Notes under the pieces: generated by a model
Told to the model about the DNA's origin: nothing
What the model saw: only the letters and a program-made list of their open reading frames with translations
Database searches by the model: none
Made by a program: the position numbers and the translations under genes
Assembly: GCF_963576615.1 (NCBI RefSeq)
Contig: NC_088715.1
Location: forward strand, 51,314,007 to 51,378,006
Reading direction: 5' to 3'
From: Watersipora subatra
Taxonomy: Eukaryota > Bryozoa > Gymnolaemata > Cheilostomatida > Watersiporidae
DNA: 64,000 nt
Shown: in pieces, positions 1 through 12,850 of the stretch
Layout: each line of letters starts with the position of its first letter
Position numbering within the stretch: position 1 is the stretch's first letter

Positions 1-1003
1 TGTTAAAAAGAGGCCCACACGCGGCGAAATAGTGTGAATCAGCCTTGATATAGCCTAAAGTGGCAGTTTAGCCTTGACAAATACAAACAAAGGCCTTTTA
101 TGTGTATCTTTTATGTTTACACAACGTGGCTAACAGTTTTCAGCCAATCATAATTTTGAATGCCATTAATTGCAAATTTTTTTACTACTAATAGTATGAT
201 TGTTTGTCCAGTAGCCACTGGTGACCTCAGTTAATGCTTAAAGCCAACGCCAAGCACTCGATATTAATGTTGATTCCAAGTTCGAATAATATTGTTAAGA
301 AATATAATATTATAATATAACTATTTATAAATTGGTTATCAATGAAGTTAGCAGTACAGTAGTTTTGCTACCGAGTATACACAAAGGTGTATAGATCAGT
401 CAATCAAATGCTTGTAAAGTGCATGTACATACATGTACTTACTGATAACTGGGTTAAGCGTGTAAGTATTTATGCCCAATAAGGTAGGTTATGTCTTCAT
501 CTTAACGAAGTTTGCAGAGATTGGATATACATGCAGTTGTATGCCTGTGAATTTCAAGATACTATGCTTACCATCCAATCCTTATATAGTATCACTTGAG
601 TCTGAAATTGACAGCAAATAGTAGGTATATGTTGGTTTGATAAAAATGATCATAATTGCTGTCACTATATAAAACCTTCCATATGTTAACCACAGCTAGT
701 ATCTGTTAAGTAAAACCCAGCCTACTATAGTTAATAGGTCTATGACTAAAATCAATACATTGTGTAAACTCTTTGACTGTTTGATAAGTGCAGTACCCAA
801 ATAGGATAGAAAAGATTTTAGAATAGTTAAGTAAATTTTAGGTGTATTCTATATCAGTTGAGAAATCCTAAAGCTTTTGAATAAATATAAAACAATCTAT
901 AATAGAACTGCTTAGAGCCCCGGCTAATTGTTTTTGCAATTTATTCTAAACTTTTACAAGTGGAGCGTACAAAATATTTTCACATTTTTTATGTAATACA
1001 ATC
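1..1003. repeat. 3' flank of FucT copy A; contains array-wide flank repeat
   Basis: No gene is seen here. From about 480 to 900 the sequence matches the 5' flanks of the type II fucosyltransferase copies (for example 24540-24850, 43200-43560 and 54120-54720), including the words TTGGATATACATGCAGTTGT and TTCTATATCAGTTGA. A duplication-unit boundary therefore lies just downstream of copy A. The first 480 bases show no recognisable feature. Confidence 0.7.
940..945 (-). terminator. Poly(A) signal of type I FucT copy A
   Basis: AATAAA on the minus strand, about 60 nt past the stop codon of copy A, inside a block also found directly 3' of copy B. Position and conservation fit a polyadenylation signal; its use is inferred. 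Confidence 0.45.
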
Positions 1004-2222
1004 TCATGGTTTTAATTTTTTGCAATTACTCTTACTATTCCAGTTGTTAGCAAGTGCTATTTGGTGAGATTCTAAAACAGAAGGGTTATTTGCCAATTCA
1101 CAAAGGGTACAAACGGATGTCTGTGGTAATACATTATCTGTAGTCATGTAATGTTTCCTCCACTCGTGGTACCTGTTATAGGCAGCATCATCTTGCATCA
1201 GATGCTGTAGGTATTTTCCAAGCTCCTTAATAGAAGAGAAATTATAGGCGTATGAAGGAGTCAGGCGGAGCCACGCGTGTGTAGTCATCTATCGAAAAAC
1301 CACCGACTACTACAGGAACGAAATGGCCGTCGGAGTGAAGCCTTTTCCAAAACTTCTCAGTTATATAATCTTTACATAGAGAGTTTTCGAACGCTAAAAA
1401 GAACTTATATTTAGAATGTAGAGAGCTTTCACATTTTATATCACCTCGGTGACAAGGTAAATTATGAGTGCAACCTCCAAATATATCTACTTCAATGTAC
1501 TGCCCAAGTTCTTTCATAGTCTCTAATCGGTTATATCCCGCAGACGTACAATGCGAGATGTAAGCATATGCACCTTTTGTTTTTCCATGAGCAAAGTCTA
1601 AATTTTGGTTGGATTGTTTATCAGATACTTTTGGTTTCCTTTCTCCCCAAGGCCAGTAAACCGTACTGTCTCTCGTATAAGTCATAGTACCATTGAAATG
1701 GTTAAATACCTCCTTCCAGGGATACAGAACAGGTGGTTCATGACTATATACAATCCATATTTGAGACTTGCGATGAAGTCCATAAACTTTACTTACTATA
1801 GTTGACTGATATTCTATCAACACCACATCAGCTTCCACAATATCATTGTAGTTATGGCTGAATGTGTAAACGCAGTTGCTATAGTTGCACTGACTGAAGT
1901 CCATTTGATCTTTGAACATTCTGTTGAAAGCTTGGGTTTGTTGGTCATTCGGGGTTGGCTGGTAAATAATCCTAGTAGGATCCTGTGAGAGAACAGGAAA
2001 TGAAGTCTTCACTAGTTTGGCTTTGGTTGACTCTGAATTGACTTGTTTGGTCTCTAGCGATATCTCATCAGTTTCATGTACGTATGTCACACCTCCCTCA
2101 ATAACAGGGAGACGAAAATGCTGAGTTGGTGAATGATTAGTCGTGTTGTAAAGCAAGATTGGTAACAGGGTGGCAGACACCAAGGCTATTAGCTTTTTAG
2201 TAGTAGACGTCCCTTCCAACAT
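1004..2222 (-). pseudogene. Alpha-1,3-fucosyltransferase (GT10), type I copy A, frameshifted
   Basis: Intact relatives would be type II Golgi enzymes that move fucose from GDP-fucose to GlcNAc or LacNAc acceptors on glycoproteins. The ATG that aligns with copy B is at 2222; an in-frame ATG 21 bp upstream (2243) is also open. Visible in order: signal anchor, stem, GT10 N-domain with SHEPP, then the C-domain with the donor-site signature FENSLCKDYITEKFWK. After VAPPDSFI the frame breaks: next to 1250, GCGTATG replaces the GCGTGTATG of every other copy, a 2-bp deletion. The remaining 80 or so codons are open in another frame, down to the stop at 1004. With only one lesion and a well-conserved C-terminal CxxC, inactivation looks recent. 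It could be an assembly error, but as read it cannot give full-length enzyme. Confidence 0.9.
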
Positions 2223-2243
2223 GCTTAGCTTGATTCGTGACAA

Positions 2244-2809
2244 AAGTAAAAGTAAATACTACTACCAGCCCTCCCTGATGACCAATAGTGAATGCACGCT
2301 TTTAAAGCTAATTTACTATTGATTGAATATAATACTCATTGACAACGCGTCCATTCAGCTACTTGAGAATCAAATGCAATATGAGAATACACATAGGCCT
2401 TTGGTCTTGCAGTTCATACATTGAGAAGGCATGCATTCCAATTCTTTTCCCAGTAAGGGACTAGCCTAAGCGCCGTTCAGACTTTCATTATTTAATGCTC
2501 GGTGCACATGCTAATCACAAATTCCAACTTTATTCTTTTTAAATAACTATGTATGATTACCTTGCATTTAAATGATCATTAGTTCATGAAACCTTAAAGC
2601 CTAAAATCCTTCCGAGGAAACACACTTAATGACCTCTTTGTATGTATTATTTACTGCAAATTGTGCAACCTTTATGTTATTTACTCGTCCCAGAGGTCCA
2701 GCTCTATAATTATTTCTGCATAATATTTTCTAAAACATGACAACGTGACAACAACTTAGATTGGCTTTCAACTCTTAACCAGATTGAGGTTCCTCTTGTA
2801 TAGCACATT
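2244..2809. other. 5' flank of copy A, no gene seen
   Basis: About 570 bases between the start of copy A and the copia LTR. No ORF, repeat or clear core promoter is recognised. No TATA box like that of the type II copies is found. Confidence 0.5.
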
Positions 2810-3011
2810 TGTTGTTATTCCGTTTGAACTTTCGTAGTAAGTTTAAGCTTGAGCTTTTGTAATCAGTGCTTTTAAGATTACGAGTTATCTGCATTACTAC
2901 TAATTATCTAAAGATCAACAACATTGCATGCCAGGTAAACAAAAAGATACCATGGCAGACAACTCCTATAAAAACCAAAGCTGTGATAGATTACATAGAA
3001 CATTGCCAACA
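2810..3011 (-). repeat. 3' LTR of the copia fossil
   Basis: A TG...CA bounded block that aligns over its full length with 7907-8103. A purine-rich tract (AAGGGGG on the minus strand) lies immediately inside, as expected at a 3' LTR. Confidence 0.8.
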
Positions 3012-3074
3012 CACCCCCTTAGCTGTTGGGTTTTATGAACAAAACAAAAAATATATCAAAATCTAAATCATTAA

Positions 3075-3950
3075 AGGTTGACTTGCAACAACATTTACAT
3101 GACAGTTAATTGGTATCAAAAGGTTCACCATGTCTTACTCTGCTGTGTTGTAGGTTCAAAATATGTGAAAATGTGGTTACAAGCTCTTAAAAGCTCCAAA
3201 ATGAACTGTTATTTGCAGGCATCACGAAAAAGCTGTAGGTTGGAATTCCTTTCAAAACGGCTCAAATGTGATGTAGTTGAACATCTTCTGTTTACACTTT
3301 CATGCGACCTCATTCGTCAAAGTATTTTCATAAATAAACTTTGCGCGTTCAATAAAACCATGTCTATTGGCCTTACTGTCTATTTCATTATCATTATAAT
3401 GCTGTCACTTTGAACACTGATGTCTTAAAACCTAGCCTTAAAATTAGTTTAATTTTTAACCTTAGCTTGAGGAGGTGCATCTCATCCTCTGATAAACATG
3501 AGTAGCTTGTTGGTGACTTGTGATAGTCGAAAAAAGCTACAGAAAGTAGGCAGGAAGTATGGGTCACATGATCAGATTACGACTAGATGATTAGACCAAG
3601 CTGAAACGAAGCTGTAAAGTAGCAAGCATCTATATTTGATAAGGGCTTTCCGGTAGAACCCGAAGCGTTTGTCATAAACTAGCGCCACGAAGTGTTATTT
3701 TGAGCCTTTTATTGGCCTTCCATTTTAGGTGATAACATCAGGTGTCAAAACAACAGCCATGTCGATTTGAGTACGTCGTCGAAATAAAGAGATTCCAACC
3801 GACGGCTGTTTTTTTAAATGTTCATTTTTGAGCTTTCAAGAGCTTGTAATCACATTTCCACATATTGTGAACCTACAACACAGCAGAGTAAGACATGGTG
3901 AACCTTTTGATATCAAATAGCCGTAATGTACCTTTTGTTGCAAGTCAACG
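3075..3950. mobile_element. Non-autonomous TTAA-inserting DNA transposon, copy 1
   Basis: An 876-bp element nested in the copia fossil, flanked by TTAA at 3071-3074 and 3951-3954. Both ends start near AGGTTGACTTGCAAC and are inverted repeats for well over 100 bp. There is no transposase ORF. It is related to 16423-17320 and 29685-30559. The TTAA target and AGG terminus would fit Kolobok, or piggyBac in the wide sense. Its ends do not match the piggyBac copy in this window, so the mobilising family is not settled. Confidence 0.85.
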
Positions 3951-5417
3951 TTAAGCTCGCCTAGTCCAACACTGGCCATCTTTGCTACACCTAACATTTA
4001 GCGGAGTTCATTGTATCGAGAGCATGGTAAAGGTTTTGTAGGAATGTCTGCAATCATAAACTGAGTAGGATAGTACTAGTCAGTTAGGATGTGCTGATTC
4101 TCTCTTCTTCTTCACGCACATAATGATATCTCACATCCATATGTTTGATTCATTTTTTTGCACTGTTGTTCGCAATGTATATGACTGACGTATTGTCAAT
4201 CCATATAGTTAGTGGTCTAAACTCCTGATTTGTGATGTTTTACATAGTTTTACGTCCATAGCCAAGAGTGTGCTGACAGGGTTACAACTGCATGTGCCAT
4301 ACGTTTCCAAAGTTTGAGAGATGTAGTTACGCTCATACTTTTGCAAAGTTTCTTCTCTAACTGCAACGCTAATACCTAGGACGTAGTGAATAGGGCCGAG
4401 TTCCTTCATTTCTGACTGAGAGACAATGTGATATCATGAATTGACTTTTCACTATCAATCAGTAACATAATGGCATCTACATAAACGACTCACAGAGTCT
4501 GTTGACCGCCTTTGTTTCGTATGTAGACGCACTGATCAGCTGAAAATTGAGAAAAATTTAGTGATTTTAGATAATCATTTAAAAACTGATTCCACCAGCG
4601 AGGGATTGCTTTAATCTTTTGAGGGAACTTTTGAGCTTACAGACTAAGTTCTCTACTCCAGGAGTAATGAAACGTTCAGGCTGGGTCATGTATATGTCCC
4701 CAACTATCTCTCCATGGAGGAATGCAGTAACTACATCCATTTGGTGGATGATCATGTTTTGACTGAAACCGTATGAGAGAACTGCATGCAATGATATTTT
4801 GTGCACTACAGGAGCATACGTTTCATCGAAATCTACCCCTTGCTGCTTTGTGAAACCGCGAGCTACAAATCTGGCTTTGTAGCAGTCAGCTGTGCCAGCA
4901 GCACTATTTTTCCTTTTTAATACCAACTTAAAGCTCACAGGCTGTCTACCTGGGGCATTGCTACTAAATCTCAAGGGTTCATATCTATGAGAAACTTGTA
5001 TTCTTCATCTGCTGCTTTCATGCAGTGGTTAGCCTCAGGGCCTGACATTGCTTCAGCCAAATTGTAGGCTCATTGACTTCACTGGCAGTGAGTGCCTGAT
5101 GTTGTGCATTATTACAGAATTCATCGATTCTAATGTATATCGTATGGGCTTGTGCAATTCACGTGTAGATCGCCGGGGCTCCTTATTGGGTACATTAGAG
5201 TTCTGATCACTATGAGGAAATAACTTTAATGTAAAGGTGGTAGAAACTGCTTCCAACTCAACGATCTGTGAAATACCAAATTTCCCTTCATTAAATATCA
5301 CGACTCATCTGATCACAACTCTCTTGCTCAATAGAGCATACAATCTATAGCCTTTAGAATGGTTGCTGCAGCCTACCAATGTCATAACATCAACCTTCGC
5401 AGCCAGCTTGCAACGAA

Positions 5418-5874
5418 GTGAAATTTATAAACAATAGACTTCGGCATCCTATCACAGGGCGTTGTCAATTTCAATGTCATTTGTCATCCTAACAACAAAT
5501 GAGCCGATTTCATAGGCTGTAGGGAAAAAGTCTGACATCACTGTTACTACTGATAATCAATAATATAATAACATAATATATAATACCGGTAATGATATGA
5601 TGACTAATCAGTAAACATCAAACATTTAATTTATGATATTGCATTTTAGTATTACTTGATACAAAAATCAACACCGCTTTTCATTATTTCAATTATATTA
5701 TCCTTTCTGTCACTTTTTATTTCCCAACACCAAAGGAATAAAGAGTAATTAAATTAGAAAATCATATTGGGATCACTTGCCACCAGTAACAAGCTTAAAA
5801 CATGACTGTTTTCGGTTTAACAATAGACGGTCCTAACGTCATTTATGCCGAAGTCTATTGTTTATAAATTTCAC
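5418..5874. mobile_element. MITE with 30-bp TIRs and 11-bp target duplication (Mutator-like)
   Basis: A 457-bp element nested in the copia fossil. The terminal inverted repeats 5418-5447 and 5845-5874 are perfect complements over 30 bp, starting GTGAAATTTATAAACAATAG. The flanking 11-mer CTTGCAACGAA is present at 5407-5417 and 5875-5885. Target duplications of 9-11 bp and G...C termini are typical of Mutator-like elements. There is no coding capacity. Perfect TIRs suggest it is much younger than its host element. Confidence 0.85.
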
Positions 5875-7906
5875 CTTGCAACGAAGTTCCTCAGAAATGT
5901 GTGCATATGCTAAAGAGCCAAACACCCGTAATGTACTGATATCCAGCTCGGTTTCGTACCAGAGCTTATAGGGTGTGGTAGATTGTTTAATGACTCCGGT
6001 GGATACACTGTAGTGTGGATAGCTTCAGCATAGAATGACTTTGGAACAACTACATCTATGATCATGGCTGGGGCTGGCTCGTACACTGTGCGATTGAACC
6101 ATTTTGCGCAACCATTCCGTTGTGAAAAGAATCAACAGTTACATGGTACTAGATACCGTTAACTTTGAGAAAGCCGCTAAACTGATTTGACAAGTATTCG
6201 CCATCTGAACCATCGCGCAGTGTTCTTTGCCAGTAAGGTTTTCTACATTAGCTTTATAGTCATGAAACACAGAGAAAACGCATCACTCTAGGTAGAAACA
6301 AAAAACACTTGAGCAAATCTTGAAAAATTGTCTATAAAACTGACGAAATATTTACTTCCACCCAGTGAGTTGACCTGTATTGGACCACATACATCTGTGT
6401 GTACTAACTATAAAACTCTCTGAGACTTAGAAAGGAAGCCTAGACATTTTTCCTTTTACACATGAATCCCACAGATAAAAATTCATGTTAAACATGTCCA
6501 CACCATCTACTAGGAAATCGTTATGAGCATGTTTTAAGGTATTATCTGCATGAGCGAGCCTCTCATGCTATATATCGACACCTTAGGCTACATTTGCAGT
6601 ATGGGGTACATCGGCCAGATCTAAGAGATAAAGTTTGTTCATGAGTGTACCCTGCCAACAACCATGCTTCTGTGATTTTTCAGCCAACACCTACTATGAC
6701 CAAATTGAACTATATGTATATCTTTTTTAGGTGGCAGCTCTGAATGAAAACAAGTTATCATTTAGAGCAGGCGCATGAAGCATATTATTGAGATTTACAG
6801 TTTGTTGCATGTTCTGACTCACCCACACTGAACTTTACACTACCTCTTACGACGCTTCAAACTTTTGTTCCATCCACAACAGTCACGTACTTTCTAGTCT
6901 GTGAATAACGCCTTCCTCATACACATATGGCTACTTGCCCCAACGTCTTTAACCCAGAGTAAAGAAGTTGATGTGGCTCCCTTGTTGTCAGTAGATTTGC
7001 TTACGAGGGTCATGAATACGAACTCATAGACTGGTGAGTCAGAGGCAAATGATGCGTTGTGTTTAATATAACCACCACGACCTCTACCACCATACCTTCT
7101 ACTTCAACTTCAGTTTCGACCGTTAGATATATTTTGGGAACAAGACCTTAATGATAGAGAAACTACCAAATGTGTAGCACTCCTTAGTCTGTAAGTTACT
7201 AATAGCTTTGACTTCAGCTAATAGAGAGACACCAGAATTAGCTTGATGATTGCTGCTCGGGACACCAGCATGGGACTTTAATCTTTGTTCCTCTGACCGC
7301 TTCTGTTCCTCATTCAGTTAAGCAGTTGAAACATACTCGAGAGTCAAATTATCACCTCCAGCCATCCAGCTCCAGCCTTCAGCCTTCGGAGCCATGACCA
7401 ACGTACTCTAGCTCTCTGGCAGACTACCCATAAGAGTCACAACTTGGTCCTCTTCGCTGGCAAGTGCCTTAATTGCTATTAGCTTTCTAGTGATCTCTTA
7501 CATATGATTTAGTGATTCTCAATAAATTCCTCCTCACTCATTGCTGCTCGAAAATATTTTTTCTTGAGAAATAAACAATTTGCCTGTGTCTCGTTTGAAA
7601 CGAGATCGTAGTTTCTTTCATGTGTCTTTTGCAGTCTTACACTTCGTGATAAGATACAGAAGTTCATCACTCACCGAGAGTACAATAAGACTGTGTGCTT
7701 TAGCGCTATCACTTTCGAATGTTTTTCATCTTTATCTGAGGGTCTTTCTGCAGGCGCTGTCTCTGATTTGTCAACACGACTGAATAGTTTTTTAGCTTTT
7801 AAATAGTCCTCAGCTTTAAATTTCCACAGAGAGTATAGTTCTCCTTGGTGAGCTTCGTAAATTCTAACTCATCAGTCATTTTTACAACTGCTCTTGGCCA
7901 ATAACC

Positions 7907-8103
7907 TGTTGTTAATTCATGTGAGCTTTATTGGTAGTTTTACGCTTGAGCTTTCGTATTCAGTGCTTTTAGCAATAGCTGTATTACTACTAATGACCTA
8001 AGGAATAACAACAGTGCATGCTGGTAAACAAACAAAAAATACAAGAGTACACAACTCTCATAAAAATCAAAGCTAGGATAGGTTACACAGAATATGTCCA
8101 ACA
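7907..8103 (-). repeat. 5' LTR of the copia fossil
   Basis: Partner of 2810-3011, with matching TGTTGTTA start and CCAACA end on the plus strand. A primer-binding-like sequence lies just inside (about 7888-7906), followed by the gag-like start. Confidence 0.8.
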
Positions 8104-8434
8104 AAATTAACAACAGTCAATAATTTCAGTTTTTTCAACTCAGTTATGCCCAAACAGCTCTCAATCCTTTTACCACATACTTCTTAGCTTCTGTCGTCCT
8201 GTATTTATGTTTTAATTCAACTATCGCCATTCCAGCTACATTCAACTCACAACCATGTATTTCTACCAAAACAGTTTATGGCTTTTCCAACTGCAGGTCT
8301 AACCTTCTAACTGTTTATTCAGTTAACATCAATATCAATAATCAAAGTCCTTCAGTCCCAGTAGCAAACATAAACTCAGCATTCTCTCTATTGACTTTTA
8401 AGTACCCCACAGTTTTTCAGCTTAGTCATTGTAC
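8104..8434 (-). mobile_element. LTR-retroelement relic, left part
   Basis: Pyrimidine-rich plus strand, continuous with 10353-11140 once the solo LTR is removed. Minus-strand translation gives scattered retroelement-like text. It is heavily broken and old. The family is uncertain (Gypsy or BEL) and the call rests mainly on the other half. Confidence 0.35.
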
Positions 8435-10348
8435 TGTCAAGGGAGAAATTTTATTATTTAATAAATGAATATTTAAAACTGAATTATTAATTAATATATG
8501 AATAGATTTGTTTTTTTTTATAATAATTGTTGTAATGATTATTTGATACTTAAACAGTAATATAAAATGTATTGTTTTTGTGAGTTTCCTTCGAGTGAAA
8601 TACTACAATGGTTCTATGGTTCTATGTGTAATGGTTAGCTTCTGGACTTTGAGTTCAATTTCTCCCAAGACAAATTTTGACCGCAGACAAAGTGGCACTT
8701 CTGCCCCACAAAAAATTCAGACTGTTGCTATAAAGCAAAATTGAAATAACAACTCAATCAATGGAAATGGGCGCTACAATAGTTATTCTTGCAGATTGTT
8801 TTGACAGTAAGGCGCTGCTGTAATGATGAGATCAAGTATTATTGAGATTGTGAGCCCTACTCTCTCTTGTAGGCAACTGTCTGCAGGTAATTATCTTATA
8901 ATCGACAATAACATGCCAGTGGTTTGTTTCCAAGTGTCTGTGAACTCTATTTTCCTCCAAAGGTCAAAATAACAATTATTCTGTCAAGGCTTACTAGCTC
9001 AAGCAAAAATAACAATATGCTTGTATACTTAGCCCTATTTGTTATGGCCTTACTAGGTTCAATGAGTATGTATCTATTAGGCGTGTAGCTGTAGCTCTTG
9101 CTCTCAGGGGGGCTGGATAAACTCTCTTCTCAGGGCTTAATGGCTTCCTGGCTTGCCACCTCTTTGGGTGAATCGTATCTGCTATGTATTTCCTTGGTAA
9201 GCTGTTTGCTGCCGGCTCCTTAGCGATCTTGGGCTTCTGTTAGTCTTCTCCTGTCTTGGCTTCTTTCTTGTGCCTCCCCTCTGCTGCCTGGCTCGCTGCC
9301 AGTTCCTCGCTCCTGCCTGGCTCGCTGCCAGCTTCTCGCTGCTTTATCGTCGATTTTGCCCCTCTTTTATACTTGTCCTTGAGTCATTGCCTAAGGTCAT
9401 TGGTTGGTTGTGTTTTGCTTGTGGTTTTTGCATCATTTCTTGCATAATTTCTGTTTCAGATTCTCTGCGGTGAGTTAAAATTTCTTACTGTTCTTGGATT
9501 CCCATGACGACAAGCGAAAAATATTCCAAGTCCGGCAAGAAATTGTACAAAACTGACCATAACTCAAAAACTAATAGGAGTAGCATTGTGAAATTAATTT
9601 TGCAGTAATCCTCATTCTAAGAAGCTACTAGTTAGCTAATTCATATAAAGCAAGAAACATGTTATCATTTTATGCCATTCTTTTCACAGCCATTTCGTCA
9701 ATATTTTTGCATAAGTTACAGTATCTTAGTTAATGAAGAATTATGCTATATTTTTCTACTGCTATACAATACAATATTTTTTAGACCAAAATGATGCTAT
9801 AAGCTATATCTAAATATACTAAATAAAGTGTTGTAAGTAATTGTCTTGCTGATGACCGGTTGCTGATCTGGTGTATGCTGACTGCTACTTCGCTCCAACA
9901 AGTCATAAATCTAGCTGGCTCCTGTAATATTAGTGATGTACCTCTCCTTGTGCTTAACACTCTGTAGAGTTGTTTGCTTCACTGAATAGCCATGAGTAAT
10001 TGTTGTAGCCAGCTAGTCTCTTTCAGATTAGGTGGTATTGGTCAACAATAATCATGATTTAGTAGCAATTATGTGCGGTTTTTCATTTATAAGCTTTTTA
10101 TTACAATGATCAGACAACTCCCAATCCAACTGGTGTCCCATATATTCACATTGTATCAGCTGTGATGGTTGGACAACTCTCATGCTTGATATTTCTAGCA
10201 GCATAGCAATTGTCCTAGATTTTCATGTTTGCTTGTTGATGTATCGCAGTGCTTAGTGCAATGTTTTGCAGCAGTTGTGGTGTTCCGTGATCCCACAATT
10301 TATTATTTATTTTGACTTATTGGTCATCTATCATTTTAAACCCTGACA
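8435..10348 (+). mobile_element. Solo LTR, 1.9 kb, copy 1
   Basis: Starts TGTCAAGGG, ends CCCTGACA, and is flanked by a 4-bp GTAC duplication (8431-8434, 10349-10352). It aligns end to end, reverse-complemented, with 33051-34958, which has a different 4-bp duplication (TAAC). It contains a TATA-like TTTTATAC near 9368 and AATAAA at 9822-9827, as expected for U3 and R. No internal retroviral region or second LTR is attached. The short ORFs near 9256-9473 are not convincing genes. Confidence 0.8.
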
Positions 10349-10352
10349 GTAC

Positions 10353-11140
10353 CTCACCATATCCCTCGAGCCAAAACGTATAACGCTTCTGTCCATGTTA
10401 CTGTCTTTTCTGTCATTACAGTTCCTATAAAATGAGTTCCTACTACTTCTATAGTCATTGCACCAATCTTCACAATCACTCATGTCTCACTTCTTGTACC
10501 CACATCTTCTCTTATTATGAGAACCCGTCTACTCCTATACCTATCCATACTGTAGTCTCTCAATTTGCTACATCTATCTCTCTAATCGCTTGGGTCCAAC
10601 ACTGGTATTTTTTTGCATTTTTACATTTTCTCTCACAGCAGTGTTTCATTTCATGGCTAAAACTGCCATTGAATTTGTATCTAGGCATACTGCTATCCCA
10701 TGTATTACTAAGCCTTTCTCCTTCAATTTAGGGCTACCGCTTTGCTTATTGCCGCCAAATCTACAACTTCTACTATGCATTTCCTAGTTACTTTCATGCG
10801 CCCTACTATGAAACACAATTGCATACCTTCCACTACTGCATCTCACTTCTCTTTACCACACAATCTCAAGATACATGACCTTTCTGCTCACAAAAAAACA
10901 GTCAATTATGGAACAAATCCTCTTTTAATGACTGCCGTGATCGCAATTGCAGCCAACTCTGCCCGACTATGTTCTCTGCTTCGTGTTTCATATCTTTAGA
11001 CATTTCTCTTTCACTATTATCTTTATACCTTCTTTTGCTGTACTCTCAATTCCTTGCTTCATACCTAAAACCATTTCTCTCATCGCTGCTATCTCTATAA
11101 TTTCCTCAACTGCCTCTCAAACTATCCCTTAGAGAATATC
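10353..11140 (-). mobile_element. LTR-retroelement relic (gag/protease-like), right part
   Basis: A strongly pyrimidine-rich plus strand. On the minus strand near 10880 there is a C-x2-C-x4-H-x4-C zinc-knuckle-like motif (CEQKGHV...C), followed by protease-like text. It is heavily broken and is split from 8104-8434 by the solo LTR. The plus-strand ORFs of 60-99 codons here are read as chance. Confidence 0.35.
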
Positions 11141-12828
11141 AAACTTTGAAATCATACCATTCATTCATACTTCTTGGGTACGGCACACAACTAATTCCTT
11201 TGTGTCCTGCGAGGAAAATAAAACCAAAATTAATATAATATGCTTATATACTTACATTACCAAGCCAAAGTTTTGTAACGAGAGAAAAATAACATACAAA
11301 TATAATTTACATTAATATATTAATGATGTATTTGTAAATTATAGACAGAATTATTTAAATTATAAATCAATGTTTGAAATTTAATAAAATGGAACTAATA
11401 AAATGTAATCATGTTTTTGTGTGGTTCTAAATAATGTTGTGTGAGGTAGCACTCCTCACTGAATTTCTCATGTAAAAAATAAACTTTTCGAACTGGCAAA
11501 GTGGCTTGTCCTTCCAGGCAAAGAAATTGTTCTCTCTGTTAATCAACTATTAACATATATCATGCAAATTTGTGTATGATCTGTTAGATACCCTATTTGT
11601 AATTCTGACACAAGTCGTCTTCTCCTGAATGTTTGTATAATTAGCTCTCAGTTCAGTAGTTGTCTTGCCTCGCTTGGACACTAAAGTTTGTTCCTCTGTA
11701 GTATGAGAGTTAGCCATTTTGCTATTACCAGTATATAGCCTCTCTCAGGCTTCAATCTCGAATTTTGTATGCTATTTCGAATGTCGTAGTCATTGTTGTA
11801 AAAACAATAGGTTGGCCTATCTCAGGCTTTGATATAATGTACATTTGGCAATTTTAAGCCTCATTTGTGCATAAAATGAATACAGAAAAATTTTCCAATT
11901 AGTTTGCAGGATAACATTTATATATAATATAATAAATAATTTATATATATATAATAGGTTATATATAATACAATAGGTTTACACGTCAAAACTATGTGGG
12001 AGTGTTGAATATGTACTAGTTGTTGAGATTGACCACGGTCAAATGTTTTTTTATATAACCATTTAGACTCCTTGTTCATAATCACTAGTGTTACATGCTA
12101 CGAACTTTTGAGTATCAGAGTTGTAGTTTGGATTGTAGAAATGGGGAGGACGAATTTACATGATACTCAGGAGTGGTCGCACAATTCCCAATTGTTGGTA
12201 GCTGACGAGTTTACATGCTACGCGTTTTCTATATTAGCCTATTGCGCTTTTAGCTACAGCCGGGCGCATATTTTATAATGCGGCTGACACTAGTAAAATG
12301 CGTCTAAGGACAAAATTCAATGTTAAAATGTGTGGGAATTTGTTCGTTCAAATTCGGAGTTAATATTTTTTATTTTAGAGATAATATTTTTAAAGCACGT
12401 GCCTTGAAAACAGAGCTGCGCAAAGATGCTGCCAGGACATCACCGATGAAGACGATAAAACTCCAACCTCCGATCGCAAAGATTTATGCAATAATACGAA
12501 TATTTATGTTTGCATCATACGCAGCACTTCGTTGATGATACGATGGTTTCAAAAATACCCCTCCTTGAATCAGAGGTTTAAAGCGCTTCGAAGACATAAA
12601 TATACGACGCATGATACCATTTACATGCTACAAAGATAAAAAATACGATAAAAAATCAGCATGAAACATTAGGGATTTACTCACTCATTTATTATGTAAT
12701 CATCATGTAATTATTATGTAATTATGCTTTTACTCACTTGTCTCATCAATGTAATTAGTCAGTTGCTATTCAAATATAAAAGTTGAACAAATCGAACTGC
12801 TTGGAGCTTCGGCTAAGTGTTTTTGAAA
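11141..12828. other. Intergenic, AT-rich, no gene seen
   Basis: A TA-rich tract lies at about 11917-11975. The word TTACATGCTAC recurs near 12090, 12210 and 12622, hinting at a diverged local duplication. ORFs at 12072-12278 and 12320-12535 lack recognisable domains and are not called. Confidence 0.4.
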
Positions 12829-12834
12829 TTTATT
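12829..12834 (-). terminator. Poly(A) signal of type I FucT copy B
   Basis: AATAAA on the minus strand, 17 nt beyond the stop codon, in the block shared with copy A and with the orphan tails at 26450-26530 and 43570-43650. Confidence 0.5.
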
Positions 12835-12850
12835 CTTATGGAATACATTC

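Larger units (their letters stand above)
2810..8103 (-). mobile_element. Ty1/copia LTR retrotransposon fossil, broken
   Basis: A copia-class element on the minus strand, bounded by LTRs of about 200 bp. Recognisable parts in sense order from high to low coordinates are a gag-like start near 7880, a protease-like stretch near 6950, an integrase region around 5900-6900, and reverse transcriptase/RNase H between about 5000 and 4030, with the copia-type text QMDVVTAFLHGE. A primer-binding-like site adjoins the right LTR and a purine tract adjoins the left one. The flanks ACATT and AAATT could be a 5-bp target duplication with one change. It is broken at many points and carries two nested DNA elements (3075-3950 and 5418-5874). 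The LTRs have clearly drifted apart, so it is old. Confidence 0.85.

Noticed and set aside
4209-5301. Treating the reverse-transcriptase-like ORFs as separate genes
   Set aside because: They are parts of one broken copia fossil bounded by LTRs at 2810-3011 and 7907-8103.
9256-11132. Several plus-strand ORFs of 60-99 codons with hydrophobic content
   Set aside because: They lie in a solo LTR and in a pyrimidine-rich retroelement relic whose coding sense is minus; no domains.
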